Below the pieces are notes generated by a model that did no database searches, was not told the DNA's origin, and was given only the letters and a program-made list of their open reading frames with translations. The translations under genes were made by a program, and so were the position numbers. Of a DNA stretch of 64,000 nt, positions 21,713 through 34,074 are shown piece after piece. The DNA lies in the NCBI RefSeq assembly GCF_932276165.1, contig NC_064009.1, positions 7,006,001 through 7,070,000 on the forward strand, in the 5' to 3' direction. Every line of letters starts with the position of its first letter. Within the stretch, counting starts at the first letter, position 1. This DNA comes from Plutella xylostella. Taxonomy: Eukaryota > Arthropoda > Insecta > Lepidoptera > Plutellidae.

Positions 21713-24700
21713 GTAGGTGTGATTTCCGTGCTGGCTCACACTTTTGTGTTGCTTTGTGTTGAGAAGTTGAACTGCCTCATGTTTACAGTTTTAGCAAAAC
21801 AAATTAAAGCACAATAATGTGTTATTTTCAGTGCCTAAACCTTAACCAACCACGTAGGTACTCGTATTTTGACTTACTTAGAGTATTTACATAATTTTAT
21901 CGTGAATATTTTTCTGCTGATAGGTGGTTGGTTGTTTGAACTTCCTCAAAGCAACTTTGCTTAGGTAAGGCCTAATAATAGTTGCTTCCAGGAAGTTCAG
22001 TGATAAATTTTCACACCTGTCTGTCCGTTTGTTCGTAACGAGCATAAATCATCTAGGTATGAAAACTTCAGTGCGGTTGATTCAAAAGAATAGATTAAAA
22101 GTTTATCGTGCTCATTATAAATATTAGCTACGTGTATTGTTTTATCACATTGTATCAATCCTAAGTACATATGTACTGGTAACGGCAAGTGCAAACACCT
22201 GACACAGTTTTTACGCAGTTCCTTGGATGATTTTTAATCTCCTAACTAAAGTACCATACTTATCTTAGTATCGTCCGATGTGGTAAGTACTTATGTAAAG
22301 TTCTCACTTTATAAAAAACCAATCTAAAGGTACTTAAATTACTTTGGAGACGATATTGCATATATATTACTTGTGGACTTTGAACCTAATATATCATGCA
22401 GCATTTTGGTACCTATCAATATTTACGGCTGTATACCTCGAATCTGGCTTAATACTTTTAGTTAGGTTTCTAGAGTACGACTATCCGAAGGTTTGACTGA
22501 CTTGGACTGACTAACCCGAAAAATTAAAAAAGAAAAAAACTAGTTCATTGTTAATAAGTAAAAATACATAGGTAAGTATCTAAAACAACTATTTAATTTA
22601 TTGTCTTCCACCAATTTTATAGCCTATATTTTTTCCAACTTTTTTTTAAATATCAAATAAGCTAAGTAAGTTACAAACCTACTTATTTAATTTATAATCT
22701 TACTTAAATAATACAATCGAATGAGTCTATCCTTTTTGGAGCTAACATTCGTGGTCAATGGTTATAGACATGCATAATTGCATATGTGCAAAAACTAACC
22801 GACAAACGACTGATCTTTGGCCCAATGCAATGGCACCTTTGAGCCGTGACGATCTCTACCTACTAGAACCTGCCTACTTACTTGTTATCGCTATAGCCTT
22901 TTACAGTTATCATTATCTTTGTCGGTACACATACACTGCTTCTACAAGTGCAGACACCTGTCTCTACATATTTACCTTATTTTTACTCGATGGTGGCGTA
23001 AAGGAGTGGCATAGCATACATTACTCGTATACATTTATAGCCATCGTAAGATGATAACATTATCGATAAATTATTATACGGGGAATATTAAAGAACATAT
23101 CTTCCTGACCTAAACGTTCAGCTGTTCAGTTGTTGGTTGTTGATCAGTAAATTATTTGACAGTGCTGCATATACGAAGAGTCACAATATAGGACTCTCCC
23201 AAGTAACGCCTCCAAGTAAAACCCCTCTTATACTACCCAGTAGTCTGGCGGACTGGAGGGCGTCCCACTTGAGAACCCGCAGAACCTTAAACATAGAATT
23301 ATACATAGACTGTCATAGACTTAGTATATGTCTATGGAATTATATGAATGACGCTTTATGAAAACCATGTTGGTACTTTACTCACCTCCGAAATTTAAGT
23401 AAGTACTTATAGTAAATAATGAGGGAGCGCCGACCACAAATGCGATTGAATATTGTTGTGTTTTGTTTTCTGAGAGGTGACTTCATAGAAAGTATTCTAC
23501 GAAGTACCTAACCATATTTCACGAATTTCTGTTATGCTCTAATTTGTTTTGACCGTCGGAGTTTTTAGGTTAGATCTAGACCCACTTTCTCATTCACCTT
23601 CGTTAGTTAAATTCACTACTTACTACTATGTCACCAAGGTTAGGTTATAAAAAAAAATATAATAGGTAATACGGTACTATGCCACATTCTAGGCTATTTC
23701 TATTATTCTTACAATTATTTTACCGTGTTCATAATTTATCGTTGCATCACTATTGTAATTAATTGTGTGACTTCTTACTAATATTCTTAACTTATTCTTA
23801 TTATGTTCATTAAGACCTGATCAATGAGGATGACTCCCTAAATGTTTTGATGTTCTTATTTTTAAAACCAGAGTTCTTGTGTGATTCTGTTTTTCTACCT
23901 AGGTCTAAGCGAATAATGTTTCACGTGAGTCAAACACTACAAGGCCCACTAACACTACAGCACCATATCAATGGCATATAACCCAAGCAGGTACTTAGTA
24001 CATTATATACTTCCTATGTTTTCCAAAAACAATTTCCCACCGCCGCTCGGAGCTTTCCGCCACCTGTGTGCCACCTGCCCGTCTTATCGGTGTACTAACA
24101 ACAACTGTAAATATGCCCACCCAACACTATGGAATTTCCTGTTAGACTTATGCTAAGCCTGTTTTTAAGTCTATGTAAGTGAGTAAATGTCTTTAGTCAC
24201 TTATATTATTTACAGCAGATCTCCGCCACCGCTTCAAATTTTTATTTTAGAATGACTAAAGGATGATTTTACTTGACAGTTGGTCAAATTCGTACAAAAC
24301 ATCATCAAAATGTATCAACAGCTGTCAAGTAAACTATTGAATCGAAAACTATACTAACTACTTACACTATAATTAGTTAAGATATGACTAGCTTAACGGC
24401 TATGCGTCGATAACCTACTATACCAGAGATACCCTTTACCTTAGCCCTCTGAGGGATAAACCTCATTTAATGATGTGAACGGAGAAATGCTTGAGTGTGG
24501 CTCAATCCGGAACGACCAGGAGAAAAGATATATACCAGAGAGCAATAGAAGTGGAAAAGAATAAAAAGTTACATAGATAGACATTTTTCCGAATACAGAC
24601 GACCCAACAATGTTGCATGCGCTTTGCAGCCAGCCTTCTCTGATGTCTTCCGCCTATAACTATAACTAGTTCAGACAGTTTGATCAACTGTCAAGTACTT

Positions 24701-24856
24701 ACCTACCTATATTCTAATTATTAATGAACCGTACCTACCGTAGTCGAATGATCTGATTAGTCTATCCGAGATGATCGTATTCTCGCTAGCCTTCAATCTT
24801 GCCTTGCCAAATTTTTTGTCGCAGTCCGATGTGCTTGTTTGTTTTCGAAACGCATA
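21713..24856. other. Intergenic DNA, no gene seen
   Basis: AT-rich throughout. Several 60-98 codon frames are present by chance, with none showing domains, signal peptides or credible splice sites. Confidence 0.5.
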
Positions 24857-25328
24857 AGGGTGCTTTTCCACCAGAGATGTGCTATGCAGCTATGCTGCGA
24901 AGATGTGATATCTACGCTACGAAAATATGTGACCGTTTCCACCAATACTACGCTAGGTAGCTGTGCGAGGAAGATGCGCTACGAAGATGCGCCGCCGCAA
25001 AGTAGCTGTGCGAGAAAGATGCGCATGCGAGATACAAAATAACTTTTTGCTTCCACGATGGCATGTCTACTTTCAGTGAAAAACGCGGGCATACTGTAGG
25101 TCTGCTCTGCACATACATAGCTACACTACTCGCGATGGTCCATAGCACATATCCATAGCACGCATCCATAGCACACATCCATAGCACGCATCATTCCATA
25201 CAAAAAACATATCTTAGTTGAATCCGTTTCCACCAGTGCTAAGCTATGTGCACCAATAATATGATTGGTGGATATCAAACGCATCCATAGCATCGTACCA
25301 TAGCACATCTCTGGTGGAAAAGCACCCT
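24857..25328. mobile_element. MITE-like element with 30 bp inverted ends and internal minisatellite
   Basis: Ends AGGGTGCTTTTCCACCAGAG (24857) and ctctggtggaaaagcaccct (closing at 25328) are inverted copies, extending inward through atgtgctatg / catagcacat. The interior repeats atccatagcacgc in a 13-base unit about four times (25147-25196), plus scattered gctacgaagatgcg units on the left in inverted sense. No coding frame is credible. Confidence 0.82.
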
Positions 25329-25419
25329 AACAAGTGTAGTGTAACTGCCTAGCCACTATTTATAGGGTAGATTGTATTGACTGCGAACGAACCGGCATAA
25401 TTGGCTCCCACGTTCAACC

Positions 25420-25492
25420 GGCCCTGTGGCGCAATGGATAACGCGTCTGACTACGGATCAGAAGATTCCAGGTTCGAATCCTGGCAGGGTCG
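25420..25492 (+). tRNA. tRNA-Arg(ACG)
   Basis: A 73-base tRNA identical to the one at 13509-13581 except T instead of C in the D-loop (25435). Anticodon ACG at 25453-25455. Acceptor GGCCCTG pairs with CAGGGTC. The T-run in CGCGAAATCTTTTTG is the Pol III terminator. It lies on the opposite strand from its partner about 12 kb away. Confidence 0.97.
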
Positions 25493-26124
25493 CGAAATCT
25501 TTTTGTAATTTTCATTCCATTATAATCATATTTTCTTTTTATAAGTACTTAAATTGGTTCATGAAGTTAACTTCATTATACAATAATATTGTAGCTTATG
25601 AAACAAACGATTGACACTTGATTCTATTTTGTATTCTCATCATCAGATACTTATTTATGTATTAATGTATTTTCATATCATTTTACCTCTTTGTGCGTGT
25701 TCAATACAATGAATTATTCGCGTTTACCTACATACAACACAAACTTCTTCATATTTACTTTCACATGTACCTACCCTACCCCGTTTTGACTCTGTGCCAA
25801 CAACATAAGGTGTTGTTTCGTTTACACAAGTCATGGTTATCTTGTTCATTGGAATTTAGTCTTTATCGTATCATGTTATGGTTAAGTTTAAATCGTAATT
25901 TTCAATTGTTAATATAGGCACAGCGCACAGCTGATCAAATATTGTCGTTGCAAATTATTTACTCTATGACAACGATAATTGCCCATGATGTAATCACGCT
26001 TTTAAAAGATTTTAACTAAGATGAGGTCTCATTTAGAGAATGTAGCTTTTAGAAAGTTGCCTAGGTGTCTACCACATCTAGACATCTTTCAAAATCTTTT
26101 TTAGATATCATCATGTCTTCGTTA
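25493..26124. other. Intergenic DNA, no gene seen
   Basis: AT-rich. The stretch 25918-26008 (cacagctgatcaaatattg, ctatgacaacgataattgcc) has the balanced, E-box-containing look of a regulatory element, but that needs cross-species comparison. Confidence 0.4.
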
Positions 26125-26128
26125 TTAA

Positions 26129-27093
26129 CCCGCCAGTGGTGACGTCAATTTGACTTACATCGTTGGTGACGCCGGTCTCACGCACCGGGATTTTCAAACT
26201 TATTTTTTTTACATAATTAACTACACATGCTACCCAAAATTAGTTTAATTTTAAAGATAAGTATTTGTTTGACAATAAAACAAAGCATTATCATAAATCA
26301 CGGCTCGTTTATTAGTCCTTTCACGATGGTACTTAGAACACTTAATATTTAGATAAATTTTCACCTATCATCTTAAAAAATTAAAAATAAAACAATGATG
26401 TAATTTTTTATAACTAAATCTGCCTTTTATAGTTTTATAACACTACGAACTTCATAAGAAATAACAAAAATTGTTATACTTCTACCAAAAAAATAATTAA
26501 AAAATACACTAAAAGTCATTGTTCCTCCACAGCCAAACAGTCTCTGCAAGACGGCACTATAAATGTTCGTGACACAAATATTTCTTACATTTTGTGACAA
26601 ATGTATTTTGTTATTCTGTTTATTTCACCATCCACATTCATAACATTGACCATTTCTTGAAGGTCCAGCTGTCTCCGTCTTCATTTTCAAGGACATGCTG
26701 AAACTAGCTGATATTACTATAAAAACTTGTTGAAATCTATAAAGTACTTATATTTGTATATATACCTACAAATATCTATTAAAAATAGTTCAATCATGAA
26801 AAATATAATAACAAAACAAAAATATAGTAAAGAAAAATATAAAAATAAATGAAAAATTTAAAAAATACCTTTAAATTTTACTTACATAGTCGGTGACCCC
26901 GGTCTCACGCACCGGGTTGGCGCCAAAACTCCGAAACCTGCGCACGAGTCATCGTCGCGGGGTGGACTGACGATGGGGGATGGGAAATGAGGCAGCTACC
27001 CGAAATCACAACAAAAATAGATGGCTAATAAGAAAGTTATTCGACTTTTTCAAACCACCCGGTCTCACAGACATATACGTCACCACTGGCGGG
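26129..27093 (-). mobile_element. piggyBac-like element, decayed
   Basis: TTAA flanks both ends (26125-26128 and 27094-27097), and the ends are inverted repeats CCCGCCAGTGGTGACG / CGTCACCACTGGCGGG. TTAA targets with CCC-starting ends are the mark of piggyBac-type transposons. Subterminal repeats cggtctcacgcaccggg occur at about 26170 and 26900. The 965 bp body is too short for a full transposase (usually ~550-600 residues) and keeps only a damaged trace of its C-terminus on the minus strand. Confidence 0.85.
26555..26670 (-). pseudogene. Relic of piggyBac transposase Cys-rich C-terminus
   Basis: On the minus strand, GPSRNGQCYECGW is followed by a stop and, after a frame change, TFVTKCKKYLCHEHL and a stop. 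The C-x2-C ... C-K-K-Y-L-C-x2-H pattern is that of the zinc-binding tail of piggyBac transposases. At least one stop and one frameshift interrupt it, and the catalytic part is absent. It supports the piggyBac call made from the TTAA ends. Confidence 0.65.
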
Positions 27094-27199
27094 TTAATAT
27101 TACCATGTTTGTATTTCATTTTAAAATGCATTTTAAGTTGAATTTTGTTTGATTCTACAGTAATAGGTAGGGTTAGGATATAAAAAAGGAAAATCAGAG

Positions 27200-28248
27200 G
27201 TTTCAATATATCAGAATATTTTATTTTGTTGTTTATTTGTGTCCAGATGTTTGAAAATGTGATATTTTTTTAAAACAAAAAAGGAACACATTGACAATTG
27301 TTAGTTCATAGTTACATGTTTGTGACACTCAGCGTTTGTAAGTAACATTTCATAATTTGCTTCAGATATCATTCCACATCCATCAACAATCACTTCAATT
27401 ATCAAAATAACACAATACTCAATAACTAATTCTATAACAGTCTATTTTAAATTAAACTACGCGATAAAGTAATAAGAATCATAAAAGATAATTAAAGCAT
27501 TTCCACCTTATATTCAAAATAAAAATCATATAGGTCTCAAATCGATAGTTTTCACTAATTTTTATAGTCACTTTATTACTTACATTATTTACATACATCA
27601 CTCTCGATGACGCAAATTATAAATTAATTAGAAATAAATTGCGTTCATAATTCACAAAATAAACTCCATACATTTATTCTAATAGCAACATGTCGCTATA
27701 CAAATCACACTCAAGAAATTAACTTAAAAAGTAATAAAATTATTGAAACCAACTTATAATTGGTTTACATCTTTGATATAAATGGAAGCATTGTTTTAGA
27801 AACTAAAGAATAAGGTTTAAGTTCAAACGTAGAAAATAAATGGAAAAATACAGTCAAGCTGCAATACAAGGTGGCAGTCCATACAGGTTGTTCTCAAATC
27901 ACTCAACATTATGTACAAACATGTCTAATTACAAGTGGATTAAAAACTAATAAAGCTTTTTACATAACATGATAACAAAACAATCTGTCATCACAACGAC
28001 GACGTCGATTGCATTGTAATGCACAAGTCTTCTGATGTAATGCCACAAGTTCATACAATTAAATAAAGATACATTGATCATAACGAGATCGTACTTAGGA
28101 CATCATCTCCGAGGATGAATAACACTGGATATCTCTTCATCTCCACTCCCGAGGACTCACTCTGCCGTGCTTCTCATAGCAGCAGCTTTTTACATGTACA
28201 TTGAACAATTACCGAAAATTGTACTGTCCTTTTAATTTTCAACACTGC
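27200..28248 (-). other. emc 3' untranslated region (inferred)
   Basis: AT-rich sequence downstream of the emc stop codon without competing frames. Minus-strand AATAAA signals occur at 27678-27673, 27577-27572, 27237-27232 and 27225-27220, so a 3' UTR of roughly 0.6-1.05 kb is plausible. The piggyBac relic begins just beyond. The true cleavage site cannot be fixed from sequence. Confidence 0.5.
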
Positions 28249-28287
28249 TTAGCACGACATCGGCCGATCAATGTGTTTTTCAGGCGT
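28249..28287 (-). CDS. emc, terminal coding micro-exon
   Basis: Minus strand: acceptor cttttgttacag|ACG at 28288/28287, then TPEKHIDRPMSC and TAA at 28251-28249. Phase 0 matches the exon 1 donor. The exon supplies the last 12 residues and the start of the 3' UTR. A short hydrophilic C-terminal exon joined after the Pro-rich linker fits the gene structure of Id/emc proteins, whose coding region is split downstream of the HLH. The intron is 3516 bases (31803-28288). Confidence 0.85.
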   Translation of the reverse strand, partial: TPEKHIDRPMSC

Positions 28288-31200
28288 CTGTAACAAAAGA
28301 AAAGAATCGATCAGTAAAAGTGAAGAAGGCAGTTCCATTTTCGTAATGGACGTTTTAATTTAACAAAACAATAGAGGGCGAGTCTCCGTTAGTGGGAAGA
28401 GGGTGTAGGAGGCACCAATCAAGGCACAGATGCGCGCGCACATGCCATGTCAACTACTGATTCTAGATTAAAACAACTGTTCTAATTTGAGCTAATATTA
28501 TTTTTTATTGGCTATATCAGATTATAACAATAAACCATCCCAATGTTCACTTTAGACAGTAGCTGAATGTATTCGACACCCCTCTTCATTTAACGAGTTA
28601 TTAGTGATTGCGACAAATAGAGTATCGGGTGGCACATGCGCATCCCGCCTGCCCGCGTCCGGCCATCTGTCATCGCATATGTGCTCTGTTTCAACAGAGT
28701 TTTAATTCATTAGTACTCGAACAATGTACCGGTTGTTTTATCACCCTAAATTAGGAAGTGGCATGGGACGCAACTCAAAAGATTGCTTGATTAAGCGAAT
28801 TGCCGGTGCTGCAGTGACATGTGGCAATGCGGTCGAGTTGGGGCGGTACTCCAATGGCTCTACCTATGTACTAAGCGTCACGGAGCTTCCCGTCCAATCT
28901 GGTACATCCGTGGCTGGCGCGCAGCTGAGCGTCGCGGCCACGTGCGGACACCCTATTTACGGACACATACGTATCAAAGGGAGCGCACACATGTCCCGAA
29001 ACGGATCGGGACTTCGCGAGAACGCACACGTGAAATCCCTTTATGAAGCACGCATTGTCGGATGGATAATGAATACGTCGCATTTATTTAGCTATCCGGC
29101 CACCGGCGCCGTGTCTTATGTTCATACAGCGCAGCTGTGAGCGACCGTTACTCGCACAATGCCCTCGGCCGATCCATCGATCGCAGCTATCGGTGAAATC
29201 ATTGCACGTGTGCGGAGACATTTGCGGTGAAGGTTGGACATTGCTGGGAACCTTCTATAGCCGCTCTCAACCATGCACTCGCTTTATTCGTTCAAAGAAG
29301 CGAGAACATAAGCCGCTCGTAAAACTTTCACGTACTCAATTTATATAGGTGTTTTGCGGAGACAAAGATATTGAGAGAAGCAAATGCGAGGGTGAGGGAC
29401 ACCTGGCGACGGTTCGTTAGTGTTGCTTCTTGTCGCGATACACGCGATGTTTTATCAACTTATTATATTCCTATTGAGATTATTATTGGAGTTGGAAAAA
29501 GAATATAACTGATTCATAAAAAAAAACATAAACTATCTTTGGACACAATCAATTTTGAAATGCTATATAAAAGGCGGTATGCGGGCTACTAATTGGGTGA
29601 CTGAGTGATATTGACAGGTTATTTAACAAGCTGAGATGAGATCAAGTACGTGAGACTTTCTCTCGCTGCACAATGAACACAAATAAATGTTCATAGATAA
29701 ACTCAACGATAAAAGCGATATGATTATGAATGGGGTGAGACCCTTTATACAGAAAATAATAGGGTGTCGTGGTGGATTACACGCCTAACCTTACTCATTA
29801 TGCTACTTAACAGCTTATTACGGTCGAAGCGAAAAGTCAAACATTCATGAGTGCACTGGCATTTACAGTCGTGAAGGTGAAAGGGCAGCGAGGAAACAAT
29901 GCTCGCGGTGTAGTTGTAGTTGAACTATATGTGGGAGCGATTGTGAATCTCGCTTCGGCATTAAAGAAGAGCAGTTATCTAGTACGTGTATTTATTAGAC
30001 AGAGAGAGCTCTCACGGGGTCGTGATCGACGCCAGGCCCGCGGCGGCAGCTGCGCCACGACAATTACTGTCGGTTAGTGCACGAGCGGTTGTGGCGTATG
30101 GTCGTGACCGTCGAGGCTGGAACGCGAGAGCCCGCCGATGCCAAGCCCGATAATTCCGTGAAATGCCGCCTCACGACTTACCTATCGAGAGTATCAAGAC
30201 TAAGAAACTGCAGATATTCCAAAAATATACCTGCATTACTTTTATCAAATTTTAGGCCTATATGGTATTTCTTAAATTATGCATAATTTGGTTATTAAAT
30301 ATAGATGAAACCATATCCTACAGAGAAATTCTGCGCTTTTTTCCAAGAATTTGGTCCACATTCCACAAGCATATTATTGAAGGTAGTAAGATATCGCCGG
30401 CGCCCGCGGCTATGACTTTTGTTATTTTGCTTGACCTATTAGTTCTCTTGGGGTTTGCGTCAGCCAGTACAGATCTTCTGTCAGAAACATAATATTTTAT
30501 GTGGGTAAACTCATTTTTTCCTGATTGATGATTTAAACAATCAATAGAAAAATGCGTATGATCTTGTCATCGCGTAACATCATGTATGATTAAAATGAAT
30601 CTGTTGTAGTATACTATGACATTCATTTATGGATCATAAAGAATTTAGATTATTTGGTTTTGAAATGGACTTAAATAGCAAAAACAACTCGCTTTGGCAT
30701 TCCTGGCAGTGATTAAAATTTAGGTGTCGCTCGTAAGTATTAACAACTGGCGCACTTGTGAGAACCGGCTCATGCATAAATCCTTTGGGACGCACCTGCT
30801 GGTCATACTTATAAAGTCACGGCTTAAAATGTCTGTACAATAAAATATCTATCTACATTGTATAACTGACATAAAAATTACAAAAAATATATTAATTATT
30901 TGCTGGCACGAAGGAAAAAGAGGAATCCTCTGAAACGCTGTTAACCTTAATAGAGTTGACGAAACGCTAATCACAGTCAGGTGTCAAGAGGAATTTTAAG
31001 TGTCTCTACATAAATAGTTGTTGAATATTCAGATTGTGTGTTGGTACATGGTCGTTTATGCGGCGCCGGCGCAGGTGGCTTACTCAAGGCTGAAATTCAA
31101 AACAGCCGTCACGCATGCGTGAGCAGCGGTTTAGATTGCGAGTTTATGTTTACTTAGAGTTATGAACAATGTTTGAACATACTTTATGAAATCACTACCT

Positions 31201-31803
31201 TCTAAGGCTCCTATTAGTAGGTGTAGCTTTTTAAAGTGTCGTATTCATGAAAAAGAAGGAAAGATATGTGGCTGTTGTATTTGGACCAACATTTGGTATT
31301 ATACCTACTTTTATATTTTTTGTACGGTCTTTGAAAGTAAAACCTATGGTTACCATAAAAAAGTAAACGGTGCGTTCGACGCATCGCCGGCGCATTGTGA
31401 AACTCATCTCCGCTTGTACATTCCCGCGCTTCGCTTGCGAAACTTGTGCAGGTGCGCGCAATAAAAACGCCAACCAGCCAGAGATCATTTACTTTTTGTG
31501 CAACAACTCGAATCTCTACTTTAAGTTTACAGCGGCCTATGCGCGCTGGTTCTTGTGGGATTATAAACAAGTAGGCATTAGTTGCTGTTTTAGTATTGTA
31601 TCCTAATGCTAAGTTTGATGAGTAGGTACTTAGGTATACAGAATGATTACGTATGGTATAAGGAAAATCTTGTGCATTGACTCAAATTATTTGTACCTGT
31701 ATCTAATGCCACAGTTGAACATTGTAGGATTGGTTATATTGAAATCTTAAAATGTAAGTAGGTACTTATTAGTTTCAGTCGAAAATAAAAAGTAGGAACT
31801 TAC
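28288..31803 (-). other. emc intron
   Basis: Bounded by ACG|GTAAGT and ttacag|ACG. It contains GC-rich, CpG-dense blocks (28600-29250, 29840-30160, 31370-31450) with E-box-like cores (CACGTG at about 29025-29030 region, CAGCTG at about 29130), consistent with intronic enhancers. The 138-codon plus-strand frame at 28724-29140 lies in one such block and is judged non-coding. Confidence 0.6.
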
Positions 31804-32196
31804 CGTCGGATGAGTCCTGTGTTCCGTGGGGGTGGCGGGAGATTTGCGGAGGATGGTGTTGGGCGCAGGGCGGGGCCCGAGGGGCTGCCGCCGCGGCGCC
31901 GGCGGGGCGGGCGGGAGCTGCGCGGCCGCCGCCAGCGCCGTCTCCGCGTCGAACTGGCTCACTGCAGGGTGCGACTCCAATGCTGACTGCAAGTCACAGA
32001 TGTAGTCGATAACGTGCTGGATCACCTCCAACTTGGAAATCTTCCTGTTCTTCGGCATGAAAGGAACCAGGTCCTGTAGCTTCGACAGATACATTTGGAT
32101 TTCTGCGTTTTCTCCATCCCGATGTCTGTGGATTCTGCCTCCAGCGATAGCGGGGACGGAAGCGCCGGTCGCGCACACTGCTGTTATAGCCTTCAT
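31804..32196 (-). CDS. emc: extra macrochaetae (Id-family HLH repressor), exon 1
   Basis: Encodes residues 1-131 of a 143-residue protein. Residues 33-74 are a helix-loop-helix: helix 1 MYLSKLQDLVPFMP, loop KNRKISK, helix 2 LEVIQHVIDYICDLQSAL. No basic region precedes it (RHRDGENAEIQ), so the protein should not bind DNA but sequester proneural bHLH partners such as Daughterless and Achaete-Scute, as known for Emc/Id. An Ala-rich segment (residues 85-92) and a Pro/Arg-rich linker (94-131) follow. The start MKAITAVCATGASVPAI is typical of insect Emc. The donor ACG|GTAAGT lies at 31804/31803; reading through it would add a false intronic tail ending near 31747. The exon is markedly GC-rich in its 3' half. 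Confidence 0.96.
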
Positions 32197-32283
32197 AATT
32201 CACACACGATACTAGCACTGGTTCGATATGGATAATACGCGGGCGCGTCACACGTGCGTCGTACACGGGTTGCGAGTGGGGAA

Positions 32284-32362
32284 TGAGGAGCTCGCGGTGA
32301 TTGCGCGGTATTTATGTGGTGCGGGGGGGAGAGGGGCGGGTCGGAGGCCTGCGGGGACCAAT
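32284..32362 (-). promoter_or_regulatory. emc core promoter
   Basis: On the minus strand, ATAAATA at 32315-32309 lies 31 bases upstream of an initiator TCATTC (32286-32281, A at 32284). An inverted CCAAT box sits at 32358-32362, about 76 bases upstream of that A. Upstream sequence (32320-32400) is G-rich on the plus strand, giving GC-box-like CCCCGCCC on the gene strand. The implied 5' UTR is 88 bases and contains CACGTG at 32251-32256. Spacings match a TATA/Inr promoter; the start site is inferred. Confidence 0.75.
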
Positions 32363-32399
32363 GGGCTTGCGGGGCGGGCGGGGGGAGGCGCGTGGAAGC

Positions 32400-34072
32400 C
32401 TCGTTGTATGCTGTAGAGCTGGCTGTGGCTCTAGGCAGTGGGCAGTGTGGGCATTGGGCACCCCTAGGACCGATGAGCTCTTCTGCAAATTTTTTAGTGC
32501 CTGAATGATACTTTGGCACATGTCTAAATGTTTGGTATGGGCCCAGTATGTTTTTACTTTTTTACCTTAGTTGCAAAAACATTAAGGTCTCTGGATAAGT
32601 ACTGAAACGAAAACCTTTAAAATTTATTAAGTAAATTCCAATTGCACTAAAAAGCCACTCAAACCGTTTCCTATTTAAAAACGAAGTTACTGAACTTAAC
32701 CGACTCTCAGATCGAACCACAGCAAAAAAGCTTCAAGTTTTTTTAAGGACCATAGAGTAAATTTTTCCCACAGTGCCTTACGTGGAACAATCAGGCTCTA
32801 TGGCGTCCAGCCGCCGCGGGGGAGAGGCTCGGGCGGCGAGGGGGGCAGGGGCGGGGGGGAACAAAGGCCCGGACGTGACGGAATCCACTTGTCGCGTTTC
32901 CATGGCGACAGGTCCTGCGAAGCCTATTTGTGTGCTTTGTAATTTTTCTCTTATAAGTATGAAGTATGAAACTATAATACATACATCGTTTATGTCGATT
33001 ATGTTTATTGCATATATTTTGTCACATAATTAAGTACTTTCTTACTTACTTATGCCAATAAACGGACCTACTCTACAACAATTTTACACGTAAATAATGA
33101 TGAGGTAATTTACTTATGTCATGGTTAAAAATCTCAGATCATAGAAAATATATCAATACAATTTAAATCTCATCTGCCATCAAAAGTCCAGAAGATAACG
33201 TTTGATCGCGTTTACTAACATTATAATTTTAACAATGGCTATCTTCAAAGCCTACTTTAACTTCAAAACAAAATAACGTTATCTCGAACCGCCTTGACCA
33301 CCAAAAAAAATATTCTTTTACAAGACCAAAAGAAGGTAGACGTCCCGATCCGACCACACAAAGAGGTCCAATCGTAATAATAAACGCGGTTAAAAAACGA
33401 AGGCTGCAAAAAGTTCAGAGTCACCTTCGAGTGTGTAGACTCACCTGACTGGCCACGGCGATGGCGGCAGAACAACGAACCAAGAGAGCGGGGAAAAATA
33501 AAGTTTACACTTACAGACAGCTCAAAGTAAATGCACAGATATCATGAGAGATATTCTTTAAAGACCTAAGTATTTATATACATGCAATTTATTTTTAGTA
33601 AGTATAAGTACTTCCCTTATTAAAAAAGACTATCTTTAAACGTATTTGTTTGTTTATTTACATACAGTACGCATCTTGGGTATTGAGTAGTCCTTTTTAT
33701 TAAAATTTGAATTTACATAATGAATTATCACATAATAAAATTAAGGCTTACTAAAAAGTACTTATATTATTTTTATAAGTCATGTGCTGATGCGATACTG
33801 TTACTTAAATGTTGCCGACATTGACTCTTTACGATGACATTTTAGAAACATGAATAGAGGAGACATCAGAAGTAACAGGTAAGAACCTCTATTAAATATA
33901 GACGGTGGCGCCACTTTTCGAGATTTATTATTACTTATCTCTTTTTTGTTCATATTTTGAGAACTGTAGTAAATCGCTTCATTTGAGCTATTTTGAACAC
34001 ATTCAATTCAGCACCTCTAGATAATATGTTCCAACATAAGTAGGTCACCATAGTGAGGTAAATGGCTTAAAG
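32400..34072. other. emc upstream region, no gene seen
   Basis: GC-rich just upstream of emc (32790-32880 has ccgccgcggggg and ggggcaggggcggggggg), then AT-rich. No supported frame. Likely to include emc control sequence by position only. Confidence 0.45.
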
Positions 34073-34074
34073 TG

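Noticed and set aside
28724..29140. 138-codon plus-strand frame
   Set aside because: It lies in a CpG-rich block of the emc intron on the opposite strand, overlaps other open frames on both strands, and has no recognisable domain or signal.
31747..31803. Extension of emc exon 1 reading frame to a stop
   Set aside because: It crosses a consensus GTAAGT donor, and the alternative exon at 28287 restores a natural Emc-like C-terminus.
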